A stretch of 64,000 bases of DNA from Malania oleifera (taxonomy: Eukaryota; Streptophyta; Magnoliopsida; Santalales; Ximeniaceae). The notes under the pieces are model-generated. The model had not been told where the DNA came from and made no database searches. It saw only the letters and a list, made by a program, of their open reading frames with translations. Each line of letters begins with the position of its first letter. The first letter of the stretch is position 1. The stretch spans positions 1,282,001-1,346,000 of the forward strand of contig NC_080422.1 of the NCBI RefSeq assembly GCF_029873635.1, read 5' to 3'. This document shows positions 35,303-63,688 of the stretch, in pieces. A program made the position numbers and the translations under genes.

Positions 35303-35315
35303 TTGGGTTATTACA
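33016..35315 (-). mobile_element. Solo LTR, chromovirus-type gypsy (2,300 bp)
   Basis: Plus-strand ends are TGTAATACCCCA and TTTTGGGTTATTACA, a good terminal inverted repeat. The 5-bp target duplication GTGGG is perfect (33011-33015 and 35316-35320). Read on the minus strand it ends CCTTCGGGGTTGGGGTATTACA-like, as many Tekay/Del LTRs do, so it most likely lies in minus orientation. No internal domains remain, so recombination between two LTRs removed them. It is younger than the LTR it interrupts. An (ATT)n tract lies at 35261-35302. Confidence 0.85.
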
Positions 35316-35539
35316 GTGGGCCTGAGCCCAAATATGTTTAAATAAACTTTGGGTCTGAACCCAAATGATAGGTTGAGCCCAATAGTGGGTCGGAAATCAA
35401 ACAGAGGCCCAAAATAAGATTGACTCACCACAGAGTCAAACTGAGCCAAACTAGGCTTTCACTCAAACAAACCCTAACCCAACAGACCCAAACAAGGCTT
35501 AATTCCAAATCCAATTCAAGATAGTGGGTAGTGTTTGTT

Positions 35540-36050
35540 TCGTAAGAAAATAAAAGAAAACGAAAAAGGAAAACGAAAGAAAATCATGCGAGGAAACTTA
35601 TCTAAGGGTCCTCGGTCCATATTTGAATATGGGAGCATGGTGCTTTTTGCTTCTTATGCATAGATTTGACCTGCAAAATAAAATAAAAATCAAAAGGAAA
35701 ACTTGAAAAAATGGGAAAAAAATAGAGGAAGAATGAGATAGAAGAGAAAGAGAAAAGAAGAGGAGATTGAGAGAAACGAATAGTAGAAGAAGAATGAGAT
35801 AGATGAAAACATAAGAGAAAAAGAGAGGAAGAAAACAAAGCAAAGAAAGACAAAGAGGAGAAGGAAAGAAAGCCGATAAAGAGAAAGAAAGCTGATAGAA
35901 AAGAAAGAAAGAGAAGGAAAATAGAAGTGAGAAAGAAGAAGAGGATTCAAAGAGAGCCGAGAGAAAGAAGAAGGAACAGAGAAGAAGAACAGAGAGGAAG
36001 AGAGAAATTGGGGAGGAGAGAGAGAAGAGGAAGGGAAAAAATGAAAAAAA
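35540..36050. other. Purine-rich tract (GA-rich) in the Tat-like LTR
   Basis: About 500 bp almost all A and G on the plus strand. Minus-strand open frames here are Ser/Phe/Leu low-complexity and are composition artefacts, not genes. Confidence 0.8.
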
Positions 36051-36078
36051 AAATTAGTTTTTATATCTAAGGTAGTGG

Positions 36079-36362
36079 GACACGTGTCACCACCGCATGG
36101 TGACACATGTCGCATTCTTGGCCAAGCATTTCAAGATCGACGTCGCCGAATCTTGGCTGTCCATTTTGTGTTTTCTCTAAACGGTAGATCTTGACCACGT
36201 CAGCAATCCTTGTTAAATGATTTGAGCCACTCGGATTGTGCCGCATTGTAGGGTGACGTCACCTTGTTGTAGAAATAATTTTTTAAAAAAAAAAAAAGAG
36301 GAAGGAAAAAGGGGGGAAATTGGATGACACCATATGGCAGGGGTGACGTCATGCTGACGTCA
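36079..36362. promoter_or_regulatory. ACGT-core palindromes in the Tat-like LTR
   Basis: TGACGTCA occurs at 36254-36261, 36344-36351 and 36355-36362; the last two are 11 bp apart, similar to the paired TGACG motifs of as-1 elements bound by TGA bZIP factors. A near-perfect 12-bp inverted repeat (36080-36091 with 36099-36110) includes a CACGTG. Motifs are seen directly; regulation of the LTR by them is inference. Confidence 0.55.
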
Positions 36363-37320
36363 CCTTGCAACACATGACACCTCATTAAATCGAACCAGTT
36401 GACCCGGTTCAAACCTCCTAAACCATTTAGTTTTTTTTTTATTTTATTTTAAATTTTAATTAGTTTTAAATTTTATAAAATTGGAGGAAAAATAATAATA
36501 AAAATCATTAAAAATTAGGAAAAATAAAGAAAATTTTGAAAAAAAAATATTTTAAGAAAATTTTGGAAAATAAATATTTTTGAAGTCAGGAAAATATTTT
36601 TCAGTTATTTTGGCTCAATTTTTTTTTTTTTAAAAGTGGAAAATAAAATACCAAAAAAAATGAGGAAAAATCTTTAAAAATCTCAGAAAATTTTAGAAAA
36701 AAATGTTGAAATTTTTTCAAAATTTTTGAAAAAAATTTGGGAATGTTTTAAAGATACTTTTTCTTTGAATTTGATTATTTTATTTTATTTTTGTGTATGT
36801 GCGTCTTAATGATTTTAAAACAGGTAAAGAGGTATTTCCGACTTCACATGTACTATCTCTAAAGGGGGTTTATCTAACAAAATCCCCTCGTTTGGAGGTC
36901 TTATTAAACATTTTTAATGTCACTTTGATTTTTCTTTTTATTTTAAATTTTATTTATTTATTTATTTGTTTATTTGTTTGTTTATTTCAAAGGGGGTTAA
37001 TTAAAGACCATTAGCTTTAATTTAGGGGTAATTCATGATTAATTAGGTAGCGTTCATAGAACGGGTGTGTATGGGGTGCTAATACCTTTCCCTCGCATAA
37101 CTGAACTCCCGATCCTAACTCTGGTAAAGCAGACTGAGACTACTAGTTTCTTGACCTAGGATTAGTCTAGAGTTCAATCAATAAGTAGTAATTAGGTGAC
37201 CTAACTGCACCTAATTGAAAAACATGTTAGTGGCAACTATATTCAATTTATAATATTATTATTCGTTGCCATTCCAGACCCTTCTCCGGGACGTTGCGAC
37301 AATGGCTCTGTTCCAGACCC

Positions 37321-38300
37321 AACATTTAGTTTTCCAAGTATTCTCCCATAATTCCAACTCTTCATCAAGTATTATAAGGATGCAAGGAAATTGCTTTATT
37401 CTATTCAATGTTGAAACCCAAAATTTTCAATTTATCTCAATGGTCTTCTTGGCACTATAACTCTGATACACCGACTCTATAAGCAACTCTCAATGGCAAT
37501 ACTTATGATAAAGATTGTGTATGACTATGCATGAAATACATGAATGCTCATAAATGCAATGTAACCTAAAACAACCATTTTATCAAAATTCTTAGAGAAA
37601 CCCCAACATAGCACATATTTCATTATATAAAGTCTAAAAAAATATATAAAGATGAATTCTTTAAAAGATTTCACTTATTTGTTCTCTAAACACATGAAGC
37701 ATCCCATATTTTTCAGGCTTCTTTATTATGCCATTTATTTAGGGAACATTTTCTATGCTAGAATTCTTAGAAGTACCATGTTACCAACCTTAAAACAAAC
37801 ACTATGAACAATGGTTCTAATTAGTTGCTGCTCCCGTTACATAATATGTTTCGCAACAAACTTTTGGTCCCTGATATCGTTGTGCTAAATTGATGGGATT
37901 ATGAATCATAGTCGTGACAGTGACATGTGTTACAAACTCGTATGGTCATGGAATAGCCACTACAACCATTACATAACTGCAATAGGGCTATTACAACCAA
38001 ATATATGTATATATATATATATATGCTTTTTCTTCTCATTTTTCTCCTTTCCCCTTTCATAAATCAATCTTGATAAGCTACGTCGGAAGAGGGGGGTGGA
38101 AATTAGAAAGAGGATGATAACGATACAAAATTATTTATTTTTTACAATGTTCGGAAGATGTTCGTTAATTAGTAATTTGATATGAATGTTGTTTTGTAGA
38201 AAAAAAAAAAAAAAATCTTTATCTTGATCATAATACCAATTTGGTATTTATTTTCAACGATGTTATTGTACTAAAATTGTATTAAAATTATCCTTAATTA
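37321..38300. other. Unassigned AT-rich stretch, probably continuing the antisense gypsy relic
   Basis: The first ~500 bp may be upstream sequence of the antisense gag element. A TA-repeat lies at about 38009-38024. No coding frame or clear boundary is visible. Confidence 0.3.
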
Positions 38301-38302
38301 TT

Positions 38303-39102
38303 GAAATGACCGCAAAAAAAAAGTTACTAATCTCAACTAATAAAACTTAAAGACTCAATAATAATGATCGTGGTCATCATCCTCGCCTAACCATTTGTAA
38401 TTATAAAGTATAATTGGTGGTTGAACTTAACATAATGATTTCTCAAGACAAAGGGCACCAACTGCAATAACTATAAGTAACTAATTGATGATGCCATATG
38501 AAACTAACCAAAGCCCCCACCATATTTATACCTTGCTTTACATTGAATTGTCAATTCAATTTGGTACAATGTCAAAATCCAAAAACCATTTTTGATTTTG
38601 AACCACCAAAGTTCGAGTTTGTTATGAAAATTGTGACAAGAGGAAAATGATTCAAATGGTTTTTGTTAGTCAGTTGGTTAGTTAGTTAGTTTGGTGGTTA
38701 ATCAGTTGTGTTCTTCTCCATAGTCCTCCTCCCCTTCCCATTCATTTGAAATCTATATTGTACCTTTACCTACCCCAGCAACAACTGAAGGTACATTCCT
38801 TCTTTTAATTACCAATCAAGCATCCTTGCTGTTTTTTAATTAGTTATCACACCCCAATTGATCATTTTTATTCATAATTTTTGACATTTTCGCGACTTTT
38901 GTGCTAAAAATTTTAGCCTTTTGGGAAAAATGTTCATAATTAGATAATGCTAGCTCTTTTACAATTTTACAAACATGTATTTCAAATTTAATTTGATGAA
39001 TTTCGCGCAAATCATCGTTAGGGATATGATGATGTGCTTCTTTGGGTTTCAGTTAAGCTCGTTAAATTTAAAATGCATGTTTGTAAAGCTCTTACTAAAA
39101 TT
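38303..39102 (+). repeat. Direct duplication, copy 2 (about 800 bp)
   Basis: Matches 30351-31097 throughout, with an extra TTGAACCACCAAAGTTCGAG insertion near 38600 and other small indels. The two copies bracket about 7.2 kb of retrotransposon sequence. Confidence 0.85.
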
Positions 39103-39450
39103 AGCACATAAATCATTATTTCTTAAGAATGCTTAGGTAGTAAACTCAAAATTATCTTAATTAAATGATCAAAATTCGAATTTTAAAGGTTACGACTTTC
39201 TACTTGAGAGAATACCTTAATATTTAATTGAAAAAGGTAGATGAGCGAGTTCATTATCTCAGAAAATCGACTTTGATATCATGTTAGATTATCACTTTAT
39301 TTAAAAGCTTAAACTTGTAGGTTGTGGACCAACAATGTATATTAAATTTTAATAAATATTTAATAAAAATAATATTTCTTTTCTTTTACTTATTTCCTAG
39401 ACCATCGTATAAAAAGTTTAACAAGTACAAACAAAATCATCACAAACGCT

Positions 39451-39584
39451 GCATTTGGAAGTATAAATTTTGGACCTTAGATTTAAATCTATAATTGGGT
39501 AAATTTAAACAAAATTTAATATAATTTTGTATTACATTTTATCAAAATCTAGTACAACTTTAAATATAAGATCTCTCCAAACAT
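39451..39584. mobile_element. Foldback MITE of the TTTGGAAGC family, copy 2
   Basis: Starts GCATTTGGAAGTATAAATTT, has the core TAATATAATTTTGTATTAC and ends ATAAGATCTCTCCAAACAT. Confidence 0.55.
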
Positions 39585-39589
39585 AAGAA

Positions 39590-40149
39590 AAGTATAATCA
39601 TATGTTAATTAATCATATGATTTTACAAAAACTAAATAACTTATTTATTAAAAATTATTATAAAAGACGCTCATCTCTCCTCAGATTCAACAAAAAGACA
39701 ATGATGTTTTCGAAGGTTTCGAAAATACCAAAAATCTCCACTAAGGTTTTAAAAATATTATATACCTCCCCTGAACTTTATAAAAAAAAAAATAAGAAAT
39801 TTAACTAGTGAATAAATTCCATAAAGCAAAAAGAAATGATAAAATGCATGGTTTTTTTTAAAAAAATTTAATTAATTCAACGGCATCTAGTCACAGGCAT
39901 CCTAATCCCCACTTTGGAATTATATGCCGACGTATAATGCAAATAAGAATGGCGGCCGGCGCCGCCGCTACTGACATGCCGTTGCCGCCACTTAGGCCGC
40001 CACTTCGGTTTACCCAACGTTAAGCCCAACACCTTATATACGCATCGTATTAACATATTTTGTTTACACTATATTAATTATTTTTCCTTTCTATACATTT
40101 TTCTCCGACAAACAAGAATTGAGGAATATAGAGTGTTTCAAAATAGTAG

Positions 40150-40197
<48 letters not shown>

Positions 40198-41189
40198 ATT
40201 CTTGTAGGAACTCCTACCATTGACGAGCCCTTCGAACCCCTCGGTGCAGCACCAAATTCACAGGGCAGCTACCTTCCCCCCCGATGCACCTCCCATGTAA
40301 ATTTAGATGCGGACATGATTTCTGAGCACCGATTGGACATTCGTCAAATCCGAGCCAAGGACTCATGTCAGGTTACAGGTTACTAGACTGAGTCAAACCT
40401 AGTCAACTATTAGCACTGTTAGCGCTGAGTGCATCAACCAGACTCGTACACACAATGTTCTATTCTTATGTGTCAGTGTCTTTCCATCGCACCATGCTCG
40501 TGAGGACATTATAGCATATAATCATAAGTAGTGTTTGGAAGAATGCATTTCAATGCTTAAATTTGGATAAATTTTAATATAATTTTACATTACATTTTAT
40601 CTAAATTAAATATATACAAATTCAAATCCAAAAGCTTCCTAAATATAGATTAAGAGTATTTTGGAATAGTTATAAAGATTTTTTTAATACTTACGAATAG
40701 TTATGAAGATTAATTTATTTTTTAATATCACGAGATAAATTCACTTTTCTTGTTTTTTGAAAAAGAATATATTAAATATGAGAGTATGAAATATCGAACA
40801 TACACGTTTTAATTTTTAATTATTAGAATTTTTGTAAGTGAAGACTAAAACAAAGGTTGAGGTCTAATAAAATCTAATGTGAATGGTATATAAGTCAAAA
40901 GCTATTATATAATTAGGAGTTAAAGTTTCATTTTCTTATTGATTTCTTATTTAAAAGATTGAAAATTTTTTATAGCTAAATATCTTTAAAATGCTATATA
41001 ATTGTACCGTTGATAATTTCTTGTGCTAAATTAATAATAAAAGTTTAGTTTTCAGAATAAAATTAAGTGATTATTTGGCATTATATCTATTTTAGAATTG
41101 GATTATAAAAATTGATTTGTTTATACAATTTTCAATTATTTTTGAAAAAAAAATTATGATTTTAATTATTTTGTCAACTTGTATTTTAA

Positions 41190-41225
<36 letters not shown>

Positions 41226-41690
41226 TCTCTCATCATCTCGAAAGCAAGACGCTTATTTGTGGTTTTCAATTTTTCGAACAAGATATATAATCAATTACTA
41301 AATATGTAAATCTCGAATGCTCTTAGGAACAATACTCAGTGATCAAAGGGTGTCATGTTGATTCCATTAAAATGGTACCAACTTATGTAACGTACTCTAT
41401 TTATTATTAGAAAGGACACGATACTCTTGAAACATAAATGTGTGACTGAAACCCATATCACCGATTGGAGAACAAGCAATTAACGAGCTCCGCTTATTGA
41501 ATAGGATCGAATGGTTGGCCTATGACCTCCCTAATGCCAAAATTTGTATATTTTTTTTCACAAATTTTAAAATCTAAATTTAAAAGTATCATCAAACCAT
41601 TAATTTTATTATTAATTATTATATAAAAAATAAGTATGATTATTTTTGCAAGGGGTGAATAATTGTGAATAGGTATAGATGGGGAAACTG
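39590..41690. other. AT-rich intergenic spacer
   Basis: Contains a short GC-rich island at about 39947-40010 (GGCGGCCGGCGCCGCCGC), TA repeats at about 40150-40194 and 41197-41222, a MITE (40531-40646) and a 40195-40385 stretch with a 63-codon frame that I do not recognise. No gene is supported. Confidence 0.5.
40531..40646. mobile_element. Foldback MITE of the TTTGGAAGC family, copy 3
   Basis: Starts GTGTTTGGAAGAATGCATTT, core TTAATATAATTTTACATTAC, ends AAAAGCTTCCTAAATATA. Confidence 0.55.
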
Positions 41691-41739
41691 AAATTTAAGA
41701 ACACTTTATTATTATATTATATGTTGCACATCCTCCTCC

Positions 41740-42087
41740 ACTATCCCATTTTGCTGCCTCAGCACCTTCACTTTCACATTTGCGTGTCCATTTTGCGCAC
41801 TCCCTAACAGCATCACCGTCCACTCTCTCTCTCTCCCTGTCTCTGTGACAAGCCACCCACGGCGGCGGCGCCGCCCCTTCCTCCGGCACTCAAATATCTA
41901 TAATATTGACGACCGACGGAATCTCAAGATATTTTATTCCCGACCTCTACTTATACACCCCCACACTGAGAGTAACATTCTTCTCCCTTCCTCCGCCAAT
42001 CATCTCCACCGGCCGCCCCCGCACTGCCGTCTCCGCCGATCTCCCCCGATTTGCGATTTCTCCGCCTGCAAGTGGCGGCTAGCTACC
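41740..42087 (+). promoter_or_regulatory. GH17 5' UTR and proximal promoter region
   Basis: Contains a CT tract (about 41824-41836), a GC-rich GGCGGCGGCGCCGCC block (about 41860-41875) and C-rich leader sequence up to the ATG. No unambiguous TATA box; AT-rich sequence at 41707-41722 is a candidate. Confidence 0.4.
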
Positions 42088-43784
42088 ATGGACCACCTCA
42101 CTACGTTCTGCTGTTCTTCAGTGCTGCCTCTACTCTCAGGTATATTAGTTTCTCTGTTTCATCATTCATTTTGTGTCCATCTCCAAGCTAAATCTGCTGT
42201 TTGTTTGTTTGTTTAATTTCTTTTTCCTTTTTCTTTTTTTATTCATATAAAATTGTGTAGGTTTGGTGTTACTTCCTGCGATGGTTGCTTCTATGGGCAT
42301 CAACTACGGCCTGATCGCCAACAACTTGCCGCAACCAAGCGACGTCCTTCCGCTGGTCCGAGCGATCGGCGCCACGAAGGTGAAGCTCTACGACGCTGAC
42401 CCCCAAGTCCTCCACGCGTTTGCGAATTCGGGCGTCGAGTTCATAGTGGGGGTCAGAAACGAGTACTTATCCAAGATGCGAGATCCGGACGCAGCTCAGG
42501 CCTGGATCAAATCCAACCTTCAGCCTTACTTGCCAGCTACTAATATCACTTGCATCACTGTCGGGAACGAGATCTTGACCTTCAACGACACTTCCCTCAG
42601 CGATAGCCTCCTTCCCGCTATGGAAGGCGTGCACAAAGCTTTGGTTAATCTGCGGTTAGACAAGCAGGTCTGTGTTACAACTGCGCACTCGCTAGCGATT
42701 CTCGAGACCTCTTATCCGCCGTCCGCCGGCGCTTTCCGGCAAGATCTGAGCCAATACATTTCGCCTATTTTGAGCTTCCTCCAAAAATCTGGATCGCCGT
42801 TCCTGATTAACGCTTATCCTTACTTCGCTTACAAGGGGAGTCCGAAGCAGATTTCAATAGATTTCGTTCTTTTTCAACCGAATCAAGGAGTTGTAGATCC
42901 AGGCACGAATCTGCATTACGACAACATGTTGTTCGCGCAGATCGACGCCGTTTATACTGCTCTAGCCTCGCTGGGGTACGGTAAGCTTTCCGTGCATATC
43001 TCAGAGACGGGATGGCCGTCGAAGGGCGATGAGGACGAGGTCGGAGCGACGCTGGAGAATGCAAAGAAGTACAACGGGAATCTAATGAAGCTGATTGCTC
43101 AGAAGAAAGGGACGCCGTCAAGGCCGAGCTCCGATTTGAACATTTACGTTTTTGCGCTGTTCAATGAGAACATGAAACCGGGACCGACTTCGGAAAGGAA
43201 TTACGGGCTGTTTAAGCCCGACGGAACGCCCGCGTATCAGCTCGCACTCAACGGAAGTACCGGCGGGAGTAGCGGAAGTACCGTCTCCCCGCCGTTGCAG
43301 GAGTCGCCGCCGGCTAGCTCCTCCACGGGTTATTTGTCAATTTCTTTTGCCACGGTGAGTCTGCAGCTTTACTGATTTTATCTAACGTGCGCCCCTTCCT
43401 TTTTTGTTTTAATGAATTTAGATTGTTAACTTGTTCTATGATAATACCTTTTGTTTAGTAAACCATTAAATTCTTAAAGTAAGGCTTTCTCGTTTCGAAG
43501 AATAGACACCCAATGGTAATAATAATTTTTTTGGCAACCTTAAATAGACAGACAGTAGCTTAGTAGTAAGTTCAGCTTCGTTTACAGTTGTATTTCCAAT
43601 TAATCGTTAATTCTGCTGCCTCATTTTTCTTCCTGGTTGATGGGTAGTTTCTGTTAATATAGACTGATCAATGCGTTGTATATATTGGTTGCAGGAGAGA
43701 TTTCATTCGATGAGCCTCGTCTTGTTTCCATGCCTGAGCTGGATTACACTGTTCTTCTTCCAGAGCGGTGTAAACAAATATTAA
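42088..43784 (+). CDS. Glucan endo-1,3-beta-glucosidase, GH17, probably GPI-anchored
   Basis: The enzyme hydrolyses beta-1,3-glucan (callose) at the cell surface or wall. Three exons, 42088-42139, 42261-43354 and 43695-43784, join in frame to 411 codons. The N-terminus (CCSSVLPLLSGLVLLPAMVAS) is a signal peptide ending just before the GH17 start MGINYG. The acid/base Glu is in ITVGNEIL and the nucleophile Glu in HISETGWPS. VKLYDADPQVL, INAYPYFAYK, FALFNENMKPGP and NYGLFKPDG are family signatures. It lacks a CBM43 domain. After a Ser/Gly-rich linker, exon 3 supplies ERFHSMSLVLFPCLSWITLFFF, a hydrophobic tail fitting a GPI signal. If intron 2 is kept, the frame ends VSLQLY at 43375-43377 without that tail. 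It is like the Arabidopsis GH17 group without CBM43 (At1g32860 type). ATG context is TACCATGG. Confidence 0.95.
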
Positions 43785-45408
43785 ATTTGAAAATTCGTAG
43801 GGCATCAAATTACACTGTTCCTCTCTCGTATCGGATAAGCCATAGGTAGCCGCAGAGAGATTGAAGGAGGGAGGGAGGGAGATTGGGAGAAAGGAAGAGA
43901 GGAAAGGAAAGGCCATATAGATAATTCTCTTGTCTTTGCTTGTACGCGACCATTTCTGCACATCCACCCACATCACTACTCTTTTGTAGTTATTCAATCT
44001 CTAATCAACACTGATCGTTGAAGGGTGTAGGCAGGGGTAGGTTCCTCAATTCCGCTGAAAGCACAAAAATTATGGGCGTCACTTTTCTCCTTTTGGGTTG
44101 TCACCCAACCATTGCTTGCTGCTTTCTTCCCTTTTGATTTTATATTTTCTATATATGCTGCTTTTTATGGCAGTTAGGGGTGCTATGTGGTAGACCACAT
44201 ATGCATTGATCAGGTATGATTGTATCCCATTTGTTCCTTAGGGTAGCGACAATAAGAATATTATTCTATTCCATTGTGGATGTGCCAACGTAAAATTGCT
44301 TCAAATGGGTCTCGCTGCAAATTATTCTCATTTGATTATATTGGACATGCCTTACCCTACCGCTTTCTGCTCATGGATTGTTCATAATACAAGGTAACTT
44401 TCAATGTGATTTACATCATTCCGAGCCTTTTTCACAACTATATAATTAAAATAAAAAAGAAATTTAGGACAAGTGAATTAACAAATTGATAAATTTATCA
44501 GTCGCCGCCCATTTTCATATTTATCATCTTTTATGGTACAATTACTGAAAAACATTCTCAAGATTACCAAAAATCACAGAACATTGTATGCAGTTCGTGA
44601 AACATTTAGTTGTCAAAAACCAAAATATTATGAGAGAGGGAGATTTGTCAAAACGAAGCACCTGCTTTTTCTTTTTTTTTACTATTTCGCTGCACTCCCC
44701 TAATTTGTTGTCACAGCCAATGTCTGAATCAAATGGGAATGGTTAATGAAAAGGGCAGACAAAAGTCACTAGTGAACAGAAAATTAAAAGATGTGAAAGG
44801 TAGTAATTCAAAATCATACTCATTCATGATTAAATTCGAATACATGAATTTAAAAAATAAATTAATATAATTTTATATTACATTATATCAAAATTTACCT
44901 TCAAAATCCATACTCTCAACATAAAGTGAAGTCAACCATCGCCTGGAAAACCCCCACAGCGAGGTTCAGCGCAGAATCAGATTCAGCTGTGGCGTACATA
45001 TTTTAATATATGCACTACATGATTAAACACAGGCTTATTCAGGCATCTCAAAACAAAAGCTGGTTACCTCACAGAGATGCCAAAATTTCTTTTCATAAAT
45101 TATAATAGTGAGGTAAATCAATGTTACTTCCTGCCATGCTTTTGATCAATAAAAATAACTAATAAACAGAAAACCAACGTTAATCCACAACAATGCTCCG
45201 ACCAACACATCCTCTGCCACAGGTTTTACATCCATATATGTGAATCAACATGTCCCCATTCTTCGTTCAAATGGCACCCATGTTTCTGCAAGCGCAGCTA
45301 CTTACCACGATCAAAATCTCTCAACTTTTTTCCCGCAAAATATGGTTATGATCTTTGCAAAATCTGCAAAATGCAACTGTCCACACCCCAAACAGGGCCT
45401 TCATGCAT
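43785..45408. other. Spacer between converging GH17 and UBP8 genes
   Basis: Holds the 3' UTRs of both genes (they converge here) and AT-rich sequence; about 44808-44930 resembles the TTTGGAAGC MITE core (TTAATATAATTTTATATTACA) but its ends are unclear. No gene seen. Confidence 0.5.
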
Positions 45409-62860
<17,452 letters not shown>

Positions 62861-63275
62861 GATCCAATTAAGCCTGCAAGGCGGAGATGAATAAATCAGT
62901 AAAAATTATTAAGCAAAGATCTGTAAATTCAATTAAAACTCAAGAAATCACCAAACAAAATCCGTGCCAGATTCAACAAAAGCTTTGATACAAGAAACTT
63001 GGGGGTAAACAGAGTGATGAAGAACATAGATTATGCTCAGATTCCGAGCAAGAATTGAGAAAATGAACAAACCGTGAATTAGTGAAAATCGCAGAAGAAA
63101 TCGGGCTGCAAAGAAGAGACTGTTGCGAAAATGTCCGAAAATTTGAAGAGGAACGTGTAGGACGAACCCTAGATTGCAGGGCGGACGGATCCTGCAGACA
63201 AGACTTCAGAAATCTTCTTACCGTCTTTTTCAACCATTCGGACCTTCCGAACTTTGAGTCGCGCACAATTTATAG
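62861..63275 (-). promoter_or_regulatory. UBP8 5' UTR and core promoter
   Basis: A TATAAAT box on the minus strand lies at 63268-63274 (plus ATTTATA), with the start site expected near 63240. A splice acceptor GCAG just upstream of the ATG (62874-62877) and a candidate donor ACG|GTTTGT near 63072 suggest a leader intron of about 200 bp. The plus-strand frame over this region (63082-63504) is treated as a shadow. Confidence 0.55.
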
Positions 63276-63688
63276 CCTCACCAAAGAACGGCCAAAAGCC
63301 CGAACCAGAATTAACAAGTTTTTTCATTTTCTTTTTCTTTTCTTTTTGGCCAAGAATTGTATGCTTCTACTTTCTTTTTTATTTTCACTTTCTTCTTTTT
63401 TAAATTTCAGGGGGGAAAATTATCTCCTCACACAGAAATTATTCTCTTTTTTTTTTTCCTCCTATTTGAGCTTAGAAAATGTTAAAGAAATGAAAGAAAA
63501 GTAGGGAAGAGATTATTTTTTCATATTTGATTAATTAAGAAAGTGAAAAATAAAATAAAAAATATACCAAATCAATGAATAGATAATTTTGTACAGTTTA
63601 TTTTTTAGTATTTTTAATTATATAAATAAATTTTTTATTTTTAATAGTATTCGATGTAGAAAGTAAATGTAATGGAAATGATTTTTCT

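Larger units (their letters stand above)
32590..37315 (+). mobile_element. Tat-like LTR (about 2.4 kb without its own insert) inside the gag relic
   Basis: The left end TGTAGGTGTC follows GACCC (32585-32589). GACCC recurs at 37276-37280 and at 37316-37320, both after TTCCA, so the right end is either about 37275 or 37315; another reading puts it at GTTGCGACA near 37301, with a primer-site-like ATGGC after it. The block at about 37061-37120 (GTGTGTATGGGGTGCTAATACC, then TAACTGAACTCCCGATCC) is a phrase I associate with plant Tat-lineage LTRs in plus orientation. No coding domains lie inside. It contains a solo LTR (33016-35315), GGCCTGAGCCCAAAT repeats, a GA-rich tract and several TGACGTCA palindromes. 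Confidence 0.55.

Noticed and set aside
35598-36115. Overlapping minus-strand Ser/Phe/Leu frames up to 141 codons
   Set aside because: They are translations of a GA-rich tract inside an LTR; low complexity and no domain.
40195-40386. 63-codon frame MILVGTPTIDEPFEPLG...
   Set aside because: Short, preceded by a TA microsatellite, no splice or domain support; left as unassigned spacer.
42807-43121. 104-codon antisense frame within the GH17 exon
   Set aside because: Shadow of a GC-richer coding exon; the plus strand has the full GH17 protein with catalytic motifs.
63082-63504. 140-codon plus-strand frame upstream of UBP8
   Set aside because: It covers the UBP8 leader and promoter on the opposite strand, ends in Phe/Leu/Ser low complexity and has no recognisable domain.
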